A stretch of DNA of 64,000 bases from an uncultured Lachnospiraceae bacterium (lineage in GTDB: Bacteria; Bacillota; Clostridia; Lachnospirales; Lachnospiraceae): NCBI GenBank assembly GCA_910587095.1, contig CAJUMJ010000034.1:14270-78269 (forward strand), read 5' to 3'. The notes beneath the pieces were generated by a model that ran no database searches, was not told the DNA's origin, and was given only the letters and a program-made list of their open reading frames with translations. Every line of letters begins with the position of its first letter. Within the stretch, counting starts at the first letter, position 1. Shown in pieces: positions 44,721 through 53,476 of this stretch. Made by a program: the position numbers and the translations under genes.

Positions 44721-45428
44721 CTACTTTTTGTTACAGCATACAGCAAAAATATAGCATGACATCGGTGCAAAACCTGTATTTACAACTTCATCATTCATAT
44801 TAAAAATAAACACATTATGAAAATATTTTTTCATTAAACTATATAATCTTTTCTGATCATATAAATTTATATGCGCCATTTTGCTTTCCTGAGAAGCATA
44901 TGGGCTTAGCATTATGTTAGGCGTTCCTACAATAGCAACCCCATCCATCGTAAGGCTGGATTTAACAATTTCGCAATATTTCTCCTCCATTTCCGGAGAA
45001 ATATGTTCGATTACATCAAGGCTTACAATAGCATCAAAATTTTCATGTCCCGTTTCCGCACAATCAAAAAAATTTGAACATACGAATTTGAACTCCTCTG
45101 ATAAATTCATATTATTCCACTCAACAGCACGCTTATCTAAATCTATGCCAACGTATTGATTTAACATTATATTTTGCTTAAACATTAATGCCCCTAGAGC
45201 TTCTTGACATCCCAGCTCTAATAAATTCACTTTTTCCCTATACATGAGCAATTTACTTACAAACTTATACCTGCTCAACGTAAAAGCCAAGTGTTTAATA
45301 TCCTGATTAACAGCATGACTATAATATGTTCCCAACTGCACCAAATTTGTATTTGATATATTTTCACAAACAGCATTCCAATTATCGCTATCATTGTCTC
45401 TTAAAATATTCTGACTTTTCTGTTCCAT
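44721..45428 (-). CDS. Class I SAM-dependent methyltransferase
   Basis: About 235 residues. Motif I LLELGCQEALGALMF, acidic GIDLDKRAVEWNN, motif FDAIVSLDVIEHI (post-I, VxDVxEH signature of UbiG/Methyltransf_25 relatives) and VAIVGTPN. Probable glycan or lipid-intermediate methyltransferase. ATG 45428 (MEQKSQN) is preferred with AAGGGG nine bases upstream; 45437 and 45467 are alternatives. Overlap with the upstream gene depends on the start. Confidence 0.82.
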   Translation of the reverse strand: MEQKSQNILRDNDSDNWNAVCENISNTNLVQLGTYYSHAVNQDIKHLAFTLSRYKFVSKLLMYREKVNLLELGCQEALGALMFKQNIMLNQYVGIDLDKRAVEWNNMNLSEEFKFVCSNFFDCAETGHENFDAIVSLDVIEHISPEMEEKYCEIVKSSLTMDGVAIVGTPNIMLSPYASQESKMAHINLYDQKRLYSLMKKYFHNVFIFNMNDEVVNTGFAPMSCYIFAVCCNKK

Positions 45429-45444
45429 ACTTTTCATCCCCTTG

Positions 45445-46554
45445 CTAAAATCTATCTGCAAATTCACATGCCGACGCTATACATTGATTAATATCCAAAT
45501 ATTTATATGTACCCAACCGTCCCATTGCATACACTCCACTTGGTAAATTTTCCATATATTTAGCCGCTTTATCCTGTTCACTTTTAATATTATAACTATA
45601 CAATCTATTACTGTGAGAAGGTACTTCCATAACTAAAAGAGTAGAATCAGCTTTATGTCCAGTCAAATTCTTATACTCCACAATCCTCGTAAATTTCTCT
45701 TGATTAGGATAATAAATAAAATGATGTTCCTTGTTAAAAGCATATTCTACCGGAAGAACAATTGTATGGAAATCCCGTCCCATATACCGTAATTCTCCAA
45801 AGCATCCCTCTAGTAAGTCATCCAACGCTATTGTAGAAATAATAATATCCCCGCTTATTACTTCTCCCGATATATATACTTCCTTTTTATCTAAATCCAC
45901 TTTGTTAATAACAGTATTCAAGTATACTTCACTATTTCTTGCACAATATTCAAAGAATCTATTATATCCTGTTTCTTCAATAGGATAAGCATGCAGCTGA
46001 CTCTCAGACACTGAACCCAAACGGCACATTCTATCGCCATGTTGTATCGGTGAGCCTTTTACTGACCAGGAAAAATCTTCAAAAACTTTATTAGATTCTA
46101 CCTCCCACATTTTCTCTGTATATGTTTTTATATACTTTCCATAAAGTGTTGGTCCCACTGCATTAATCCAACCATCTTCCAAATTAGTTGCATCATTAAC
46201 CTTTGGCTTATCTTCCAATTCCCTTAAAATTTTATCCTTATCCGGCATGATTTGAATATCGTCCCAATGAATCGGAAACCCATAAAATTTCTGGTCCTGC
46301 TCATTATAAGAATCTAGGATAAGAGGAAATTTTCTTAACGCTATAACAGAATTAATATATTCAAATGCTTTTCCATCTTTTATGGATAGCGGTCTAGGGC
46401 CCTCAGTATACGGATGCCCCCCGTAAAAAAAGGTATGACACCCACCTCCTAAGTAACTATTTTTCTCCAAAATTATCGTTTGAATCCCCTTCTTATTCAG
46501 TTCGTTAGCAACAACACAACCTGTCAATCCACCACCTAAAATCAATGCTTTCAT
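45445..46554 (-). CDS. UDP-galactopyranose mutase-like flavoprotein
   Basis: 369 residues, FAD-binding GGGLTGCVVANELNKKGIQTIILEK at the N-terminus, GPRPLSIKDGKAFEYIN in the place of the Glf GPHIFHT segment, and KTYTEKMWEVES equivalent to the Glf YTKKQWG-type region. Glf converts UDP-galactopyranose to galactofuranose. Several motif residues differ from classical Glf, so it may act on another NDP-sugar. GAGG site; follows the epimerase gene after 3 bases. Confidence 0.78.
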   Translation of the reverse strand: MKALILGGGLTGCVVANELNKKGIQTIILEKNSYLGGGCHTFFYGGHPYTEGPRPLSIKDGKAFEYINSVIALRKFPLILDSYNEQDQKFYGFPIHWDDIQIMPDKDKILRELEDKPKVNDATNLEDGWINAVGPTLYGKYIKTYTEKMWEVESNKVFEDFSWSVKGSPIQHGDRMCRLGSVSESQLHAYPIEETGYNRFFEYCARNSEVYLNTVINKVDLDKKEVYISGEVISGDIIISTIALDDLLEGCFGELRYMGRDFHTIVLPVEYAFNKEHHFIYYPNQEKFTRIVEYKNLTGHKADSTLLVMEVPSHSNRLYSYNIKSEQDKAAKYMENLPSGVYAMGRLGTYKYLDINQCIASACEFADRF

Positions 46555-46557
46555 AAA

Positions 46558-47373
46558 TTAAAGAACCTCTCTTTCTTTTAAACGACACAATTCCTCTATG
46601 ATATTCTTTATCCCTTTAGAAACATAGCCATACTGTATTGCCTTTGTCACATCTAAAGTAAAATATCTCTTTTGATCTGTATCTTCACTACAAATCAGGG
46701 ATCCTGAATGATAAAACTCCTTTATATAAACAAGTATCTCTTTCAATTTTACCAGCTCAGTATTACCCAAGAGAAAAATCTGCTTATCATCCATGTCTTC
46801 TCGCTCACACAAAAGTATGATAAAAGTTATCAAATCATCAATATGCAATATATTATTAAAGAGTCTGTCAATATTATATAATCTGAGATGTTCTCCCTCT
46901 TTTATTTTAGAAATCGTATTACAAATGAAAACATCTCTCCAAACTCTTCCTACAACACCCGGCATGCGCAAAATATAATAGGGTATTCCGCTTTCCAAAA
47001 TCACTTTTTCCGCCAAATATTTTGTCACACCGTAAACATTGGGATTTACCATAATTGTATCCTCGGTAACAATATCTGTATTTAATTCGCCATATACAGA
47101 GTCAGAAGAAAGATAAATAACTCTTTTTACGTGATGCTCTCTACTAAACCGCATCATGTTTATCGCAGCTCCCACATTATCTTGTAACAGCTTTTCTGTA
47201 GTTGCGTTACTCACAGCTGCTGAATAAATCAGAATATCGTAATCCCCTTCATATTGTTCCAAGTCACTGCTTCGTGAGACTTCATATAACTGTATTTCCC
47301 TGATTCTCTCGATTTTTGCTTTTATAAATCCTCCAATATATCCACCCGGACTAAATAGAACTATTCTTTTCAT
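46558..47373 (-). CDS. NAD-dependent epimerase/dehydratase (extended SDR)
   Basis: 271 residues. N-terminal VLFSPGGYIGGFI is the GxxGxxG nucleotide site (SPGGYIGG); catalytic SSDSVYGE and YGVTKYLAEK (YxxxK); NDILHIDDL-like NNILHIDDLITFI typical of NDP-sugar epimerases/dehydratases. Substrate unknown, probably an NDP-hexose for the adjacent mutase-like enzyme. Confidence 0.83.
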   Translation of the reverse strand: MKRIVLFSPGGYIGGFIKAKIERIREIQLYEVSRSSDLEQYEGDYDILIYSAAVSNATTEKLLQDNVGAAINMMRFSREHHVKRVIYLSSDSVYGELNTDIVTEDTIMVNPNVYGVTKYLAEKVILESGIPYYILRMPGVVGRVWRDVFICNTISKIKEGEHLRLYNIDRLFNNILHIDDLITFIILLCEREDMDDKQIFLLGNTELVKLKEILVYIKEFYHSGSLICSEDTDQKRYFTLDVTKAIQYGYVSKGIKNIIEELCRLKEREVL

Positions 47374-47390
47374 CTGTCACCATCCCAAAA

Positions 47391-48467
47391 TCAAATAGCA
47401 TAACAAACCGTTTCGTCAATTCTATCCTCGTAATTTCTAATATAGAGTCGATAATCCGGATTTAAAGATTTCATTAACAATGGTACCTTCCAGAAATCCT
47501 CAATTTGATGATAGATGCAAATAGCTAATTTGGGCTTATATTCTGCAATAATCCTTTTAGCTCCTAACAAGGCATCCTTTTCTGACCCCTCAATATCCAT
47601 TTTAATAAAAGAAACAGTTTGGTTTATTATGTTATCTAACTGATAAACCTTAACACTTTCTTCTCCCGTCTTTTTCAAAGATGAACTAGTCCCCTTTTTG
47701 CCATCAAAATACATAACCGCATCTTCTGAGTAAACTCCCCCTTGAACTAATTCTACCCTTACATCCTTTTCTTTCTCAATATAAGCAGTCAGCTTTGAAT
47801 AGTTATCCTCATCCGGCTCAAATGCCCATATTTTTTGAAATTTATTCTGTGTAATCGCTTTAAACTTTCTGATAGTATCACCGTCATATGCGCCACAATC
47901 AACAAAGCCTTCCTGCTCTGACAGGAAAAACTCTTTTATTTCATCGCTCGAACCGTATATTGGGAAGTACTGCATATCTCCCTTAGTTCTGGACAAGTTC
48001 CCTATATTCCCATCCAAATACACTTCAAAAAGAGATTTATATATATATTTAGACAAATCATCTGACAGTAACCTATATGTCTGCTCAATCTCGCTTCTGT
48101 TATTCTGTAAAATTTCTAAATCAATATCATCTATCAATAATTCTGAAAAATAGTAGATATGGTCAACGGAAATCCCTTTCTCCATTATTTTACAAACCAT
48201 CTTATTGACAGCATAAGTCGTAATAATAAAAACTGCTTCTAAAATATCACTCTGCTTAATATTTTCTGTCAAGTGTATCGGTTTCCCGAAATAAAATCCT
48301 TCCTTTATATTATCATCTATAAATCCAACTACGTTTTCACCCATTCCTAAACGATTCAAATTTTTTAGTGCAACCTTTCCTCTTGTCCCTGCACCATATA
48401 AATAAATACTTTTCCCTTTCAGTTTTTCTAACAGCATCTGTGTTCTTCTCAATCTCTGATTATCCAT
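47391..48467 (-). CDS. FkbM family methyltransferase with N-terminal Rossmann-like domain
   Basis: 358 residues. N-terminal ~100: SIYLYGAGTRGKVALKNLNRLG...VVGFIDDNIKEGFYFGKPIHL, the shared domain. FkbM half: GFVDCGAYDGDTIRKFKAI, WAFEPDEDNYSKL, FIKMDIEGSEKDALLGAKRII and LAICIYHQIEDFW. Both halves are complete. AAGGTGA site. Likely O-methylation of a glycan sugar. Confidence 0.85.
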   Translation of the reverse strand: MDNQRLRRTQMLLEKLKGKSIYLYGAGTRGKVALKNLNRLGMGENVVGFIDDNIKEGFYFGKPIHLTENIKQSDILEAVFIITTYAVNKMVCKIMEKGISVDHIYYFSELLIDDIDLEILQNNRSEIEQTYRLLSDDLSKYIYKSLFEVYLDGNIGNLSRTKGDMQYFPIYGSSDEIKEFFLSEQEGFVDCGAYDGDTIRKFKAITQNKFQKIWAFEPDEDNYSKLTAYIEKEKDVRVELVQGGVYSEDAVMYFDGKKGTSSSLKKTGEESVKVYQLDNIINQTVSFIKMDIEGSEKDALLGAKRIIAEYKPKLAICIYHQIEDFWKVPLLMKSLNPDYRLYIRNYEDRIDETVCYAI

Positions 48468-48541
48468 AAATTTTCACCTTCAATTAACAGAACTGTTGTC
48501 AAATACATATCCATTCTATATAATCTGCTCAGTCTCTGCTT

Positions 48542-49378
48542 TTATTTATGCAATGAAATATTAGCATCCCTTAAATATGTATATTTCTTCAACTCTAACT
48601 TTTGATAATTATACCGCTGATGAATCAAAATCGATTTTAGATTATTTGTATTAATCCAGGAAACGAATTTACCCCCTCTTTCATCCTTGGCATATTTCTG
48701 ATAATAATGATCATGTAACAAATAACTTATTCGTTTCCCTCTTTCTTCCGGCCTCACATAATAAAATTCTATCGTGTATTCCTTTCCTCTCTGACTATAA
48801 ATCAAACAACCTAGCAATCTATCATCCTCTTTTGCGTAAATATTAATAAATTTTTTATCCTTCAAAAACATAGCTATATCGCATTTGCGAGGCAAATAAT
48901 CCGTATATTTATCAAATATTTCAAATATCAAATTAATTGCTTCCTGATCTTTTTCATATCCAAAAGCTACCTCCTGAGATGCCGATTCAAGTAATTGTTT
49001 CGGGCATTTCGCTCTCCACTTCTCAAAACAAGCATATTGATGAAAATAGCACGCATCCAGTTTTTCCATTATTTTTTCTAATTCTTCATTTTCTTCTCTG
49101 CTGAACAAATCACAAACAACAATCTCGTTAGATTCTTCCACATTAAAACCGTCAAACGCTGCAATATAAAAATACAGCCTCAAGAATCCCTCCTCCCTAC
49201 ATAATAAATTCAGGTATTTACCTTCTTTATAGTCATACGATATTCCCCGCTCTTTTATTAAAGCTTGAAGTTTTTCTGCATCCAAATAGTAATTCGTAAG
49301 CAATTTCCTTCCTGTCTTTTTCAATTCCTCAACATAACTTTCGATCTGCTCAGCACTACTTATCCAGCCCTTTTGCAT
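48542..49378 (-). CDS. GNAT family acetyltransferase-like protein
   Basis: About 278 residues. The C-terminal ~130 residues carry the GNAT fold: DDRLLGCLIYSQRGKEYTIEFYYVRPEERGKRISYLLHDHYYQKYA, with the acyl-CoA-binding R/QxxGxG/A-type loop (EERGKRIS) and a following FVSWINTNN. The N-terminal half is a helical region with MQKGWISSAEQIESY. It follows directly on an adenylating ligase and ACP, so the acyl donor may be an aminoacyl- or acyl-carrier protein rather than CoA. ATG 49378 has GAGGG upstream and overlaps the ligase gene by 23 bases. Confidence 0.75.
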   Translation of the reverse strand: MQKGWISSAEQIESYVEELKKTGRKLLTNYYLDAEKLQALIKERGISYDYKEGKYLNLLCREEGFLRLYFYIAAFDGFNVEESNEIVVCDLFSREENEELEKIMEKLDACYFHQYACFEKWRAKCPKQLLESASQEVAFGYEKDQEAINLIFEIFDKYTDYLPRKCDIAMFLKDKKFINIYAKEDDRLLGCLIYSQRGKEYTIEFYYVRPEERGKRISYLLHDHYYQKYAKDERGGKFVSWINTNNLKSILIHQRYNYQKLELKKYTYLRDANISLHK

Positions 49379-50885
49379 AATGCAGTCCCTCACTCAACTC
49401 CACACGGTCAATCTTACCATTAGCATTTATTGGAATTTTGTCCAATTTAACAACTCTATTCGGCAACATATATTCTGGAACAAGCTTTGAAATTTTATGA
49501 TTAATATAACTTTTCTCTAAGTCCTCTTCAATAAATAGTACAATCTGCCGATGAATTTTATCGTATATACAGCAACATACAGAAATTTCCTGAAGAGAGG
49601 ATACCGCCTTTTCAATTTCACCCAATTCAATCCTGCGCCCCATATGCTTGATTTGGTAATCTTTCCTTGACAGATATACCATTTCTCCATACTCATTAAA
49701 TTGCACCAAATCACCCGTACGATATATAATTTCCGGTACGAACGGATTTAATGGATTCTGAACAAAAACTTCCTTTGTTTTCTCCGGATTGTTATAATAT
49801 CCCATCGAAAGCGATGTTCCCCTTACGCATAATTCTCCACTTCCTTTTTCTGTTACAAGCTCATCATTTTCATCCAGCACAATAATATCCTTATTTGACA
49901 TGGGAACACCGATGGGGATTGGTTCCTCATCCGCAAACTCTCGATTCACAATATAATATACACAAGTGTCCGTTATCTCAGTTGGCCCGTAAAGATTTGC
50001 ATATAACACATTAGGAAGATAACTACGCCAAATATTTAACTGCCTGCTGGGCATAACTTCTCCGGCAAACAATACTCTTCTCAACGTATCTGATAAATCA
50101 ACTTCACGCAAAGCCTGTAACCTGGATACCATAATCATCGCCGAGGGAACCCAATATATAGTTGTAATCCTCTTTTCCTTTAAGTATTCCAAAAGTAACA
50201 CTGGATAAGAAAATAAAGATTTGGGGATAATATAGGTCGCTGCACCGCTCTTTATCGTACTATAAATATCCAGAATAGACATGTCAAAATAAAACGGAAC
50301 CTGATTTCCAAAACGGTCATCTTCCGTAATATTAAAAGTTTCTACTACCCAGTCAATGTGATCAATCACCGAACGATGCGTAATAGTGACGCCTTTTGGC
50401 ACACCAGTTGACCCTGAAGTAAATAATACATACAAAAGATCTGTGTCAATCACCTTTCGCTGTACCAATGCTATTTTTTCCTCCTGAATCTCAGCCGTGA
50501 TAGCCGTATCCAGAAGCAGGAAATCTCCTTGATAACCGCTCTCCGCAAAATCGTCTTTTCGCTCCATAGTCGTTATAACCAATGCCGGATTCAATATTTC
50601 CATAATCTTATTTGCACGGCTCATTGGCATATCTGTGTCAATTGGAGAATAAAAATTACCACTATACGCAACAGCCATAAAAGCGGTGGGAACATCAATT
50701 CCTTTGTCCAAGTATATAACTATGGGCTTTTTAAACAGCCCCTTCTTTACTATCTCTGTAGCAATTCTCTTAGCCCGCCTTTGCGTTTCTTCAAATGTAA
50801 TTTCCCCTTTTTCATCCGCAAAAGCAGTCCTATCAGGAAATTTTGCCGCCGTTTTGTCTAACCAATATGTAACATTCGCAATCAT
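49356..50885 (-). CDS. AMP-forming adenylation enzyme (DltA/NRPS A-domain-like ligase)
   Basis: 509 residues. Adenylation core motifs: LLYVLFTSGSTGVPKGVTITHRSV (A3), NLYGPTEITDTC (A5), GELCVRGTSLSMGYYNNPEKT, YRTGDLVQFNEYG (A7), DYQIKHMGRRIELGEIE (A8) and the final catalytic NANGKIDRVEL (A10 Lys). Activates an amino or carboxylic acid as adenylate and loads it on the carrier encoded immediately upstream (4-base overlap). The substrate is not predictable by eye. Confidence 0.88.
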   Translation of the reverse strand: MIANVTYWLDKTAAKFPDRTAFADEKGEITFEETQRRAKRIATEIVKKGLFKKPIVIYLDKGIDVPTAFMAVAYSGNFYSPIDTDMPMSRANKIMEILNPALVITTMERKDDFAESGYQGDFLLLDTAITAEIQEEKIALVQRKVIDTDLLYVLFTSGSTGVPKGVTITHRSVIDHIDWVVETFNITEDDRFGNQVPFYFDMSILDIYSTIKSGAATYIIPKSLFSYPVLLLEYLKEKRITTIYWVPSAMIMVSRLQALREVDLSDTLRRVLFAGEVMPSRQLNIWRSYLPNVLYANLYGPTEITDTCVYYIVNREFADEEPIPIGVPMSNKDIIVLDENDELVTEKGSGELCVRGTSLSMGYYNNPEKTKEVFVQNPLNPFVPEIIYRTGDLVQFNEYGEMVYLSRKDYQIKHMGRRIELGEIEKAVSSLQEISVCCCIYDKIHRQIVLFIEEDLEKSYINHKISKLVPEYMLPNRVVKLDKIPINANGKIDRVELSEGLHYAKGLDK

Positions 50886-51130
50886 TTACTTTTTTCCTCC
50901 AACACTTTTTTTACCAAAGAAATTATCATCTCCTTATTCCCAAAATTTGCAGGCAAGACACATCTTGCAGGAATAATAATATCAAATTCCCCCTCCAAGG
51001 CATCAACTAAAGACAGAACAGTAAATGAATCTATAATGCCGTCTTCTACCATACACTCTCCATCATATTCCATTACATCCTCAAAATCTTCACAACATTT
51101 TTTTAGAATATTTATAATCTTCTCTTCCAT
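50882..51130 (-). CDS. Acyl carrier protein (phosphopantetheine-binding)
   Basis: 82 residues, acidic, four-helix size. The phosphopantetheine attachment Ser is in EDGIIDSFTVLSLVDALE (~residue 35, DS motif followed by a leucine at +5). AAAGGA site and ATGA overlap with the ligase gene. With the ligase and GNAT it forms a three-gene loading-and-transfer unit. Confidence 0.85.
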   Translation of the reverse strand: MEEKIINILKKCCEDFEDVMEYDGECMVEDGIIDSFTVLSLVDALEGEFDIIIPARCVLPANFGNKEMIISLVKKVLEEKSK

Positions 51131-51176
51131 ATTTTATCCTTTCTTATAATATGATTTCAATCCTCAATAGAGGATT

Positions 51177-53393
51177 CTAAACGGCCAGATTAAGTTGATT
51201 CATTAGGTACTTCACAGTTGAGTTCGGCAATAAAGAAAAAGCCTCTATATAGTTTTGGTCTTTCAAACACTTTCTCACTTTGGATGTTTTAACAATTTCA
51301 CCTCCAATTTCTTTTCTGGGAATTTCCTCAAAAATAATTCCTTTGGAGGGCAAGGCTTTTCTTAGCGCTTCATAATAAATTTTTGAAATTTTTCCTTTTG
51401 GATCCTTTCCCGCAAACCGATGTGTAATATGAAGTATTTTTGCCACATACTCTGCAAAAATGTAAGCATCATATTCCGCATTAAGAGATACCACCCCATT
51501 ATCCGCCTTAGAATACATTTGCGGAAAAGTCTTCATGGAAAGGACGAATTCACCGCTTGGTACAACCATAACATTGTCTAAATCTTTTATCCCTTCCTTA
51601 ACTAATTTAAAACGTTCTTCGAACGGAAATAAAAATCCCTCTTCTTCGAGTACAAATATGATTAAAAAGTCTACTTTTTTCTTGGCTGTTTCAATTAGAT
51701 AACGATGTCCTATATGAAAAGGGCTGCATTTTACAACGACAGCGCCAATAGTATTATATTTTTCTGCGGAAAAGTCAGAAAAATATTGATCAAAGTATTT
51801 ATGCTTCATATACTCCTCCATAACAGTATAAAAATCTATGCCAACTTTTTTTACCCCTCCCCCATTTTCTATTTTCTGCTCACATAAGTATGGTTCTATT
51901 TTTTTCAATATACTATCTGCAAGCAACTGATTCGCTTTGTGATTACAATGCCCATAGCTATCTGCAACCCATTCATTTGGTATATTATGTTCTTCATAAA
52001 ATTTTTCTAACGAGCTGCCTTCTATATCGATTACCTCTCCCACACCGGATTGATACACAATTATATCATTTGTCTGAAACTCTCCAATCTCTTGAAGCCG
52101 CATATCTATTGCTGCATCAAGCCGCATCATTTCCCCATAGTTTTCAACTTTATACGCATAACCTTTCTCCAAAATTTTTTTTTGCAACCAGCTCTCAACA
52201 GTATATTGATCTTCTACATATGCGCCAATCACCCAACATGGTCCCAAAAAATAAATTGTCCCTTGATAATCATATGGCTGAAAGCAAGTAACTCTCCTTC
52301 CTTTTTTTGCATTAAAATATTTTCCCGTAATATCATGCTGATACATATAATTATGCATAGCATCAAAAATTTCTTTTTGTGCACTCTCATCCGCATAATC
52401 CTCAATTTGATATAGCTCGTCATAAAACTCTTCGTTATCTGTCCTCTTAATCCACGGCTCCTTTAAGTCTATCGGATGCTCCTTTAATCGTTCTGCTAAA
52501 TTCTTCTGAAATTTCTCTCCGTACTTTGTCATCTGGTCTTCATTATGGCGAAGATGAAAGCATTTTATTCCGTGTTTTCTGAGCAATGAGAATATAACAG
52601 ATGCTTTATCATCTATTCTGTCCAAAAATAATTTACTGCCAGCCTGAATACCTAATCTTTCTAATTGTCCTTTCCTGTCTATTTCAATCAATAAACTTCT
52701 ATATGTTGCCAGCCTTGCCTTCAAATCTCTGTTCACTAGCAAATCGTAGCTATAAATATCATACCCCATGCTGTCATACGTCAAAGGTTCTATTCCATAT
52801 AGACACTGGGCACATCTTCTTTCATCTTCATTTACAAATATACAAATACAATTTTCTAATAATTTTTCTCCAAGCTGATCCCTCCTCAGAATTTGGTAGT
52901 CAGCCCGAGAAAAATTCAAGTAATTCACTAAACTTAAGTAATTGCAGTCATCTCGATCCATCGGTTCTACCACGTACACCTCATCGTATGGCTTTAAAAT
53001 TCTTTTCACCATATCTTTCTGCATAAGCAGCTCCTGATTCCGCTCTACATATAATTCATCGTCCCAGCGAGAATAATCCCCCAATAATTCTCCCTGCTCA
53101 TTAACAACCGGAATACTATGTATTTTGGTCTTTCTGGAAAAAATTTCATGCGCTTTTATAACGTTATAATCTACCATTTTTGTAAAATTTCTATTAATCC
53201 GCGCGTATCCGTCCACATCCAGGTGCAGCGCCTCTCCCATGCAAACAATTCCATACAGATGTTTGTCTTTAACAACATAGATACTCTCTGATACTTTATC
53301 TAAATATAATTTTTGAAAACGCAAAAATGGCAGAGCATCAACTTCTTCTTCAATGTTATAAACCGCAAGTTGTGACAGTTTTCTCTTTAACAT
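51177..53393 (-). CDS. CBS/SGNH-like/CitC-like fusion protein, copy 1
   Basis: 738 residues, unusual fusion. N-terminus (~20-130) looks like a CBS pair: SIYVVKDKHLYGIVCMGEALH and IHSIPVVNEQGELLGDYSRWD. The middle (~365-525) has GKYFNAKKGRRVTCFQPYDYQGTIYFLGPCWVIGAYVEDQYTVESWLQ and VADSYGHCNHKANQLLADSIL, resembling an SGNH-type region. C-terminal ~200: AVVVKCSPFHIGHRYLIETAKKKVDFLIIFVLEEE...FPFEERFKLVKEGIKDL, closely like the nucleotidyltransferase domain of citrate lyase ligase CitC (HIGH motif). Probably transfers a nucleotide to a small phosphate or carrier group; the neighbouring ACP is a candidate partner. Exact role unknown. Confidence 0.75.
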   Translation of the reverse strand: MLKRKLSQLAVYNIEEEVDALPFLRFQKLYLDKVSESIYVVKDKHLYGIVCMGEALHLDVDGYARINRNFTKMVDYNVIKAHEIFSRKTKIHSIPVVNEQGELLGDYSRWDDELYVERNQELLMQKDMVKRILKPYDEVYVVEPMDRDDCNYLSLVNYLNFSRADYQILRRDQLGEKLLENCICIFVNEDERRCAQCLYGIEPLTYDSMGYDIYSYDLLVNRDLKARLATYRSLLIEIDRKGQLERLGIQAGSKLFLDRIDDKASVIFSLLRKHGIKCFHLRHNEDQMTKYGEKFQKNLAERLKEHPIDLKEPWIKRTDNEEFYDELYQIEDYADESAQKEIFDAMHNYMYQHDITGKYFNAKKGRRVTCFQPYDYQGTIYFLGPCWVIGAYVEDQYTVESWLQKKILEKGYAYKVENYGEMMRLDAAIDMRLQEIGEFQTNDIIVYQSGVGEVIDIEGSSLEKFYEEHNIPNEWVADSYGHCNHKANQLLADSILKKIEPYLCEQKIENGGGVKKVGIDFYTVMEEYMKHKYFDQYFSDFSAEKYNTIGAVVVKCSPFHIGHRYLIETAKKKVDFLIIFVLEEEGFLFPFEERFKLVKEGIKDLDNVMVVPSGEFVLSMKTFPQMYSKADNGVVSLNAEYDAYIFAEYVAKILHITHRFAGKDPKGKISKIYYEALRKALPSKGIIFEEIPRKEIGGEIVKTSKVRKCLKDQNYIEAFSLLPNSTVKYLMNQLNLAV

Positions 53394-53476
53394 AACTTCT
53401 TGTATGGTATTTCACAATACCAAACACCATCTTCCCTTTCCAATAGTTTGTATCGTTATACAATTCAATTAAAACA

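Noticed and set aside
53400..53476. Gap between the two CitC-like fusion genes as a possible promoter or recombination site
   Set aside because: No -35/-10 pair, hairpin or direct repeat was evident in this short gap.
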